Assembly: GCA_032191485.1 (NCBI GenBank)
Contig: JAVDOI010000005.1
Coordinates: forward strand, 9,341,777 to 9,405,776
Direction: 5' to 3'
Source of the DNA: Leptoclinus maculatus
Taxonomy: Eukaryota; Chordata; Actinopteri; Perciformes; Stichaeidae
DNA: 64,000 nucleotides
The position numbers and the translations under genes were made by a program. The notes below the pieces were generated by a model, which was not told the DNA's origin, searched no databases, and saw nothing but the letters and a program-made list of their open reading frames with translations. Positions 60,901 to 64,000 of this stretch are shown piece by piece (position 1 is the stretch's first letter; every line of letters begins with the position of its first letter).

Positions 60901-60938
60901 CTCAGTGTGCCGAGGGCGAGTGCTGTGAGGACTGTAAG
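48848..60938 (+). CDS. adam8: ADAM8/ADAM28-type metalloprotease, 5' 13 exons (partial)
   Basis: Exons: 48848-48905, 53641-53729, 53849-53925, 54124-54202, 54428-54504, 55074-55257, 55400-55462, 55737-55808, 55950-56119, 56775-56856, 58184-58317, 59238-59415, 60849-60938; 451 residues without a stop. ADAMs are type I membrane zinc proteases that shed ectodomains. Seen: hydrophobic signal peptide (MTRTLLWWVLLLNAS); prodomain with cysteine-switch-like PAVCGV (Cys about 165); catalytic domain from about 197; zinc site HEMGHNLGMNHD (His 332, Glu 333, His 336, His 342); Met-turn CIMA (Met 357); disintegrin domain from VCGNG (about 404) with the ERGEQCDCG motif. The rest of the disintegrin, Cys-rich, EGF-like, membrane and tail regions lie past the window. 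All catalytic residues are present. The disintegrin start favours ADAM8; the prodomain also resembles ADAM28, so the symbol is provisional. Confidence 0.85.
49337..49555 (+). pseudogene. C2H2 finger-like open frame in ADAM intron 1
   Basis: Encodes 72 codons ending CPVCSELFPTRYQLLKHQKL and TQHKLKTGRPSKL. The Cys2-His2 spacing (C-x2-C, 12 residues, H-x5-H) fits a degraded zinc finger. No upstream domain or splice context was recognised. It may be the tail of a transposon or retrocopy protein. Confidence 0.35.
49600..50253. other. ADAM intron 1, unrecognised, with a fish dispersed repeat
   Basis: 50090-50225 (ctccagcttttatgctaagc...) resembles a common fish repeat. Nothing else was identified. 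Confidence 0.35.
50571..51855. repeat. purine-rich GGACA minisatellite, about 1.28 kb
   Basis: Diverged 7-10-bp units around GAGGACAG, GAGGACAT and AGAAGACAG. The plus strand is overwhelmingly A/G with C only in GGACA and T only in CATGAG. No strict higher-order period was established. Open frames of over 400 codons on the minus strand (CPPVLLSS-like) are artefacts. Confidence 0.95.
52005..53405. mobile_element. hAT element, 1401 bp, perfect 8-bp target-site duplication
   Basis: Begins CAGGGGCGGACTGG and ends CCAGTCCGCCCCTG. It is flanked by GTTATATC on both sides (51997-52004 and 53406-53413). No transposase. It contains a 35-bp minisatellite, a partial second hAT end (ggttggggaccactg, near 52993-53010) and a segment shared with the other hAT at about 22290-22440. 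Confidence 0.95.
52246..52568. repeat. minisatellite, 35-bp unit, about 9 copies
   Basis: Unit begins tctaacttctttactcatct and ends cttccgtcag. Copies are virtually identical. It sits entirely inside the hAT. Confidence 0.97.
53641..53729 (+). CDS. adam8: ADAM exon 2, start of prodomain
   Basis: Acceptor tctccacag, donor gtgcat. Codes for ESHGHDFDEVKDYEVVRPIR and LHSVRKRHTE. The YEVVxPxRLH motif opens ADAM8/28-type prodomains. Confidence 0.88.
53849..53925 (+). CDS. adam8: ADAM exon 3, prodomain
   Basis: Acceptor ttgcgcag, donor gtaagt. Codes for HLRPETVKYAMTVGGRDIEM and RLERN. Ends with two bases carried into the next exon. Confidence 0.88.
54124..54202 (+). CDS. adam8: ADAM exon 4, prodomain
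   Basis: Acceptor catcatcag, donor gtaagt. The junction codon is CAT. Codes for ELLTKDYTETYYQEDGTQV and TTAPDDV. YTETYY is a prodomain signature of this clade. Confidence 0.88.
54428..54504 (+). CDS. adam8: ADAM exon 5, prodomain
   Basis: Acceptor cttcatcag, donor gtgagg. Codes for DHCYYHGSIVNDSQSSVSIS then TCDGLR. DHCYYxG and STCxGLRG are general ADAM prodomain motifs. Confidence 0.92.
54505..55073. other. ADAM intron 5
   Basis: 54755-54800 (cagtggtggaacattgg..., agtactgtactcaagtcc) is the end of a common fish hAT-type MITE. The rest is unrecognised. Confidence 0.5.
55074..55257 (+). CDS. adam8: ADAM exon 6, cysteine-switch region
   Basis: Acceptor cttgttgcag, donor gtaacg. Codes for GYFRMSAQRYLIEPLS and on to PAVCGVTNTSW, where the Cys is the likely switch residue that keeps the protease latent. 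It ends in a Ser/Arg run (SRSRSRSA) with no clear RXKR furin site; ADAM8 is known to remove its prodomain autocatalytically. Confidence 0.92.
55400..55462 (+). CDS. adam8: ADAM exon 7, start of catalytic domain
   Basis: Acceptor gtcctgaag, donor gtaaga. Codes for GISIVQKQKYIELFLVVDNR and A. KYIELFLVVDN is the first strand of the reprolysin fold. Confidence 0.9.
55737..55808 (+). CDS. adam8: ADAM exon 8, catalytic domain
   Basis: Acceptor tggtgtttcag, donor gtgagt. Codes for YVKMKQDQTRLRKRIFEIVN then FVNM, the first long helix of the protease domain. Confidence 0.88.
55950..56119 (+). CDS. adam8: ADAM exon 9, catalytic domain
   Basis: Acceptor gcttgcag, donor gtctga. Codes for VYKPLRTFIALVGLEIWS through RNWRNSELVKRKKHDNAHLI. 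ALVGLEIW and HDNAxLI are reprolysin landmarks. Confidence 0.92.
56120..56774. other. ADAM intron 9
   Basis: No feature beyond the splice sites was recognised. Confidence 0.5.
56775..56856 (+). CDS. adam8: ADAM exon 10, catalytic domain
   Basis: Acceptor tgtctttcag, donor gtaagg. Codes for GIDFEGPTVGLAYIGTLCS then GHSVGVTQ. The TVGLAxxxTLCS stretch with a conserved Cys precedes the zinc helix. Confidence 0.92.
56960..57310. repeat. fish dispersed repeat in ADAM intron 10
   Basis: ccactttggtccagactgaa, aaactgttggatggattgtc and gttagcatttagctcaaagc are words of a repeat common in perciform fish genomes; related to 27840-28045. The rest of the intron up to 58183 is unrecognised. Confidence 0.6.
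58184..58317 (+). CDS. adam8: ADAM exon 11, zinc-binding active site
   Basis: Acceptor catctctcag, donor gtaaga. Codes for AHEMGHNLGMNHDD, the complete HExxHxxGxxHD zinc site with its catalytic Glu, then the Met-turn SCIMAA. The intact motif predicts an active protease. Confidence 0.96.
58318..59237. other. ADAM intron 11
   Basis: Nothing recognised beyond the splice sites. Confidence 0.5.
59238..59415 (+). CDS. adam8: ADAM exon 12, end of protease and start of disintegrin domain
   Basis: Acceptor cttccacag, donor gtaaat. Codes for WNVPRSFSSCSSNDYEKYL, then VCGNGFMERGEQCDCG, which opens the disintegrin domain. The ERGEQCDCG wording is closest to ADAM8. Confidence 0.92.
60233..60269 (-). repeat. 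G-rich run on the minus strand (possible G-quadruplex)
   Basis: The plus strand is a series of C runs (six C, three C, six C, five C, five C, three C) separated by one to three bases and including ccctaa. The minus strand therefore has at least four G tracts close together. Lies in ADAM intron 12. Confidence 0.8.
60849..60938 (+). CDS. adam8: ADAM exon 13, disintegrin domain (last exon seen)
   Basis: Acceptor gcccccacag, donor gtgagt. Codes for ECTNPCCNATTCTLKEGSQC and AEGECCEDCK, a Cys-dense disintegrin segment. The following exon was not found up to 64000; the intron contains a LINE and a palindrome. Confidence 0.93.
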
Positions 60939-61144
60939 GTGAGTAAATGTGGACTAACAAATGCTGCTGTACCTGTTGCAAATCTTCTTATTGTTTGATC
61001 TGCTACAGCCCTCTAGTGGTACTTTAAGGTATTACTGGAGTACTGCATTTCTTACATTAAGTAAGAAATACATTCTTACATTCTTTTAAAAGCTCACGTT
61101 ATTTTTTTTATTTAGTAGTTCATTTAATAAGTGATCCCCAGGAC

Positions 61145-62900
61145 AGAGTCAATCTCAGTCAATGAGCTTGTAGAAGCTTCAATTCTAAAGTTAAAATGTT
61201 ATTGATGCCATTGCACCCACTAAAGTGAAGGTTGTCTCGGGTAAGCAAAGATCTCCTTGGAGAAATGCCACGCTAGTCAGAATAGAGAAACGAGAGTGTC
61301 GGAAAGCTGAGCGCAGGTGGCGAAAAACAAATCTCCAGGTTCACTGTGACATCTATAAAGAGAGACTTCACAATTATAATTTGGAACTTGCAAGGCAAGG
61401 CAGTCCTTCTTCTCTGACATCATAACCAAAAACAATAACAATACACGCGCCTTATTTGCTACCGTCGACAGGCTAACAAACCCACCAGTGTCAGTAGCTG
61501 CTGAGCTCCAATCCACCTGGGCATGCAATCAATGTGACTCCTTTTTTACTGACAAAATTCAGAAAATTAGACAAGCAGTCAGTGCCTCCACACCAACCAC
61601 AGGATATGTGTTGTCCCCATCTGTGAATAACATCCATTCAAATATCATGACACAATTTCATTCAATCGACCGTAGAAGCCTAGAAGACATTATACAACAT
61701 CTGAAGTCATCCTCCTGCTGCTTGGATATTCTACCAACACACTTTTTCAAAGATATTTCAAACTACATGACCACTGATCTGTTACACATTGTAAACACAT
61801 CCCTTCTCTCAGGTGTCTTCCCACAAGCCCTAAAAACTGCAGTTATTAAACCACTCCTAAAGAAGGCTAATTTAGACTCCGCAACAATGAAACATTATAG
61901 GCCAATATCAAACCTCTCATTTTTAAGTAAAATAATTCAAAAAGCGTTTTTTCAACAGCTGAACAACTTCTTGGTCGTAAATAAGTGTTTTGATATCTTC
62001 CAGTCAGGCTTTCGACAGCACCACAGTACTGAAACTGCTCTTGTTAAGGTTTTCAACGACATCCACTTAAACACAGACAATGGCAGAATTTCAGTCTTAG
62101 TATTACTGGATCTCAGTGCTGCATTCGACACGGTCGACCATGACATACTACTAGAAAGACTAAACATCTGGGTGGGACTCTCTGGCACAGCACTCAACTG
62201 GTTTGAATCCTACTTGAAGGACAGAGAATACTTTGTGTCTGTAGCTAATTACACATCAGAACTGACTAAAATGACATGTGGTGTTCCCCAAGGTTCAATA
62301 CTGGGGCCTCTTCTGTTCAACATCTACATGCTTCCACTGGCTCAGATTATGGAAAACAACAAAGTCTGTTATCATAATTATGCAGACGACACACAAATCT
62401 ACATAACTATATCACCAGGGGACTATAATCCCATACAAGGGCTGGTTAATGCATTGAACAAATCAACAACTGGATGTGCCAGAACTTTCTTCAATTAAAC
62501 AAAGAACAAACAGAAGTAATTGTTTTTGGTTCCAAGGACGAACGATTGAAAGTCAGCGCTCAGCTTCAATCACTGATGTTAAAAACCTCAAACCAAGCCA
62601 GAAATCTAGGTGTAGTTATGGATTCAGACCTCAACCTGAACAGCCATATCAAGACAATGACTAAATCAGCCTCCTATCACCTGAAGAATATATCAAGGGT
62701 TAGAGGACTTATGTCTCAACAGGATTTGTTAAACCTTGTCCATGCATTTATCTTCAGTAGACTGGACTACTGTAACGGTGTGTTTACAGGTCTCTGTAAC
62801 AAGTCAATCAGAACGCTGCAGCTCGAGTCCTCACTAAGACTTTGCACTTTCAATTACCTTGTTGTTGAAATGTGCTATACAAATAAACTTGCCTTGCCTT
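61145..62900 (+). mobile_element. L2-type LINE, 5'-truncated and frameshifted
   Basis: One frame (61488-62498) contains LKTAVIKPLLKKANLD, HYRPISNLSFLSKIIQK, LLDLSAAFDTVDHDILLERL (motif A), CGVPQGSILGPLLFNIY (motif B) and NYADDTQIY (motif C, intact YADD). A frameshift near 62470 leads to FLQLNKEQTEVIVFG and NLGVVMDSDL in the next frame. The 3' end is gctatacaaataaacttgcc with a TTGCC-type tail. The endonuclease is missing. It sits in the ADAM intron after exon 13. Confidence 0.9.
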
Positions 62901-62916
62901 ACAAGCAAACCGAGTT

Positions 62917-62977
62917 GTTCCTGGATCAACTGACTCCACAATAGAAATTCTATTGTGGAGTCAGTTGATCCAGGAAC
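62917..62977. repeat. perfect palindrome, 30-bp arms, 1-nt centre
   Basis: The left arm (62917-62946, starts gttcctggatcaactgactc) and right arm (62948-62977) are exact complements around a single A. It begins 17 bp after the LINE tail. Confidence 0.97.
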
Positions 62978-64000
62978 TCTGTTACTCTGTCCCAGGTCTG
63001 GTAACCTATCGGTCCCTAGAGACCCCCTCAGGGTTCCTGTCTCCCTGTCTCTAGAGTCCTAAAAAGACATGCACCACCAGCTGTTTGATTAATCAGAGAG
63101 AAGAAAGACCAACAAATAAGATCTACTGATCACAGTTTTTCATCAAATAGAAAAATACAACCTTGAGAGTGAAAAATCAAAATGATCACTTGTCAAACCT
63201 AAGAAATCCCATTAAACTGACAATGCCAGCCAACACTCAACAACTAAGCTAACCTAACCGTCTTCCTCTGATGACACACCAGCGGTCACCGTGAGCTGCT
63301 CCTGTTTCCAACCAGTTAGAAATCTTACTCTCACACACATCTGCCCTCTACCGATCCACCACCTGGTCTCCGGGTCTCTGTGATTACCCGTTAAAACCAA
63401 ACATCGCTCGGTTGGCCATAAAGCCTTATTACAAACATTCTTATTTAACCTTTAGTGATGAGTTGTACATGAGAACAGGCTGCGAGCCTCGGGTTCCCGT
63501 CTCCCAACGGATCCCTTGGTTCCCATATATCACAGCGCTCTGTATACGTATTTCCTGGTTTCCTCTATACCCGCCATCAGTGGACGCTCCACCAGTTGTT
63601 GTCTGACAACCTTTCTTTTACCACCTGGCTTGGCATCCTGTTTCCCATGCACACAATTGAGACGTAGTCTCTAAAAAGAGGGAACTTTTCTTTACCTGTG
63701 CTTTAAAGGTCACAAGGTTGAGGCTGCCAAAAGGGCACATATACTCTGCCTCAGTGATTTGAATAACATATGACAATGATAAAAACCTATATCAGATTAT
63801 GGATAGGACTATACGTTGATACATTTTAAGACACGCATACATTTTCCTTCCACATGCTTTACATGGCGGTACTTGTGGATACACAAGATCTCTTTTCAAG
63901 AGAAAAGAGATCTCCACATCCACATAACTCATGATAACCATGTCTACCTTAACAAAACACAACTCCAACACCAGGCAACTAACTGAGCACGAAGCAAAAA
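62978..64000. other. ADAM intron, right edge of window
   Basis: No further exon seen. An imperfect inverted repeat at 63874-63924 (aagatctcttttc / gaaaagagatct with tgtggat/atccaca outer arms) is the only structure noted. Confidence 0.5.

Overview
The window is vertebrate genomic DNA, most likely from a teleost fish. It has long introns with GT-AG boundaries and many hAT elements and non-LTR retrotransposons of types common in fish. Tandem repeats are abundant, and the two multi-exon genes are animal-specific. Nothing bacterial, such as operons or ribosome binding sites, is visible.

Two plus-strand protein genes are supported. The first is a complete coding set for apba1 (Mint1/X11-alpha), a neuronal adaptor that binds Munc18, CASK and APP. 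Twelve coding exons run from 10790 to 34921 and predict 966 residues: a long disordered N-terminal half in one exon, then a PTB domain and two PDZ domains. Its non-coding first exon was not found and probably lies upstream of, or unrecognised within, 1-10685. The 3' UTR probably extends to about 38.8 kb. A possible alternative first exon (14195-14284) is in phase with the next coding exon. The second gene is the 5' part of an ADAM metalloprotease of the ADAM8/ADAM28 clade. Thirteen exons from 48848 to 60938 encode signal peptide, prodomain, zinc protease domain and the start of the disintegrin domain; the rest lies past the right edge. I see no functional link between the two genes.

Much of the remaining sequence is repetitive. 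Upstream and intronic apba1 DNA holds a hAT relic (428-1065), MITEs, a 34-bp minisatellite beside a LINE tail (2263-2914), a long inverted-repeat element (5105-6345), a 1.26-kb minisatellite of 20-bp units (6830-8089) and a 2.06-kb minisatellite of 33-bp units (14756-16812). It also holds a 683-bp element with long terminal inverted repeats (19934-20616) and a hAT with intact target-site duplications inside a second copy of the 5105-6345 element (21950-23535). The intergenic stretch (about 38.8-48.8 kb) contains a decayed hAT transposase split by an antisense LINE, set in an AT-rich degenerate repeat. ADAM intron 1 carries a MITE swollen by a purine-rich minisatellite and a hAT with perfect duplications. 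The last 3 kb holds a decayed L2-type LINE ending next to a perfect 30-bp-arm palindrome.

I found no evidence for a novel gene system. The items most worth checking are the GT-repeat splice acceptor of an apba1 PTB exon, the candidate alternative first exon, the 33-nt microexon, the 3' UTR hairpin and the nested-insertion chronologies. The very long open frames over minisatellites are artefacts of repeats that lack stop codons.
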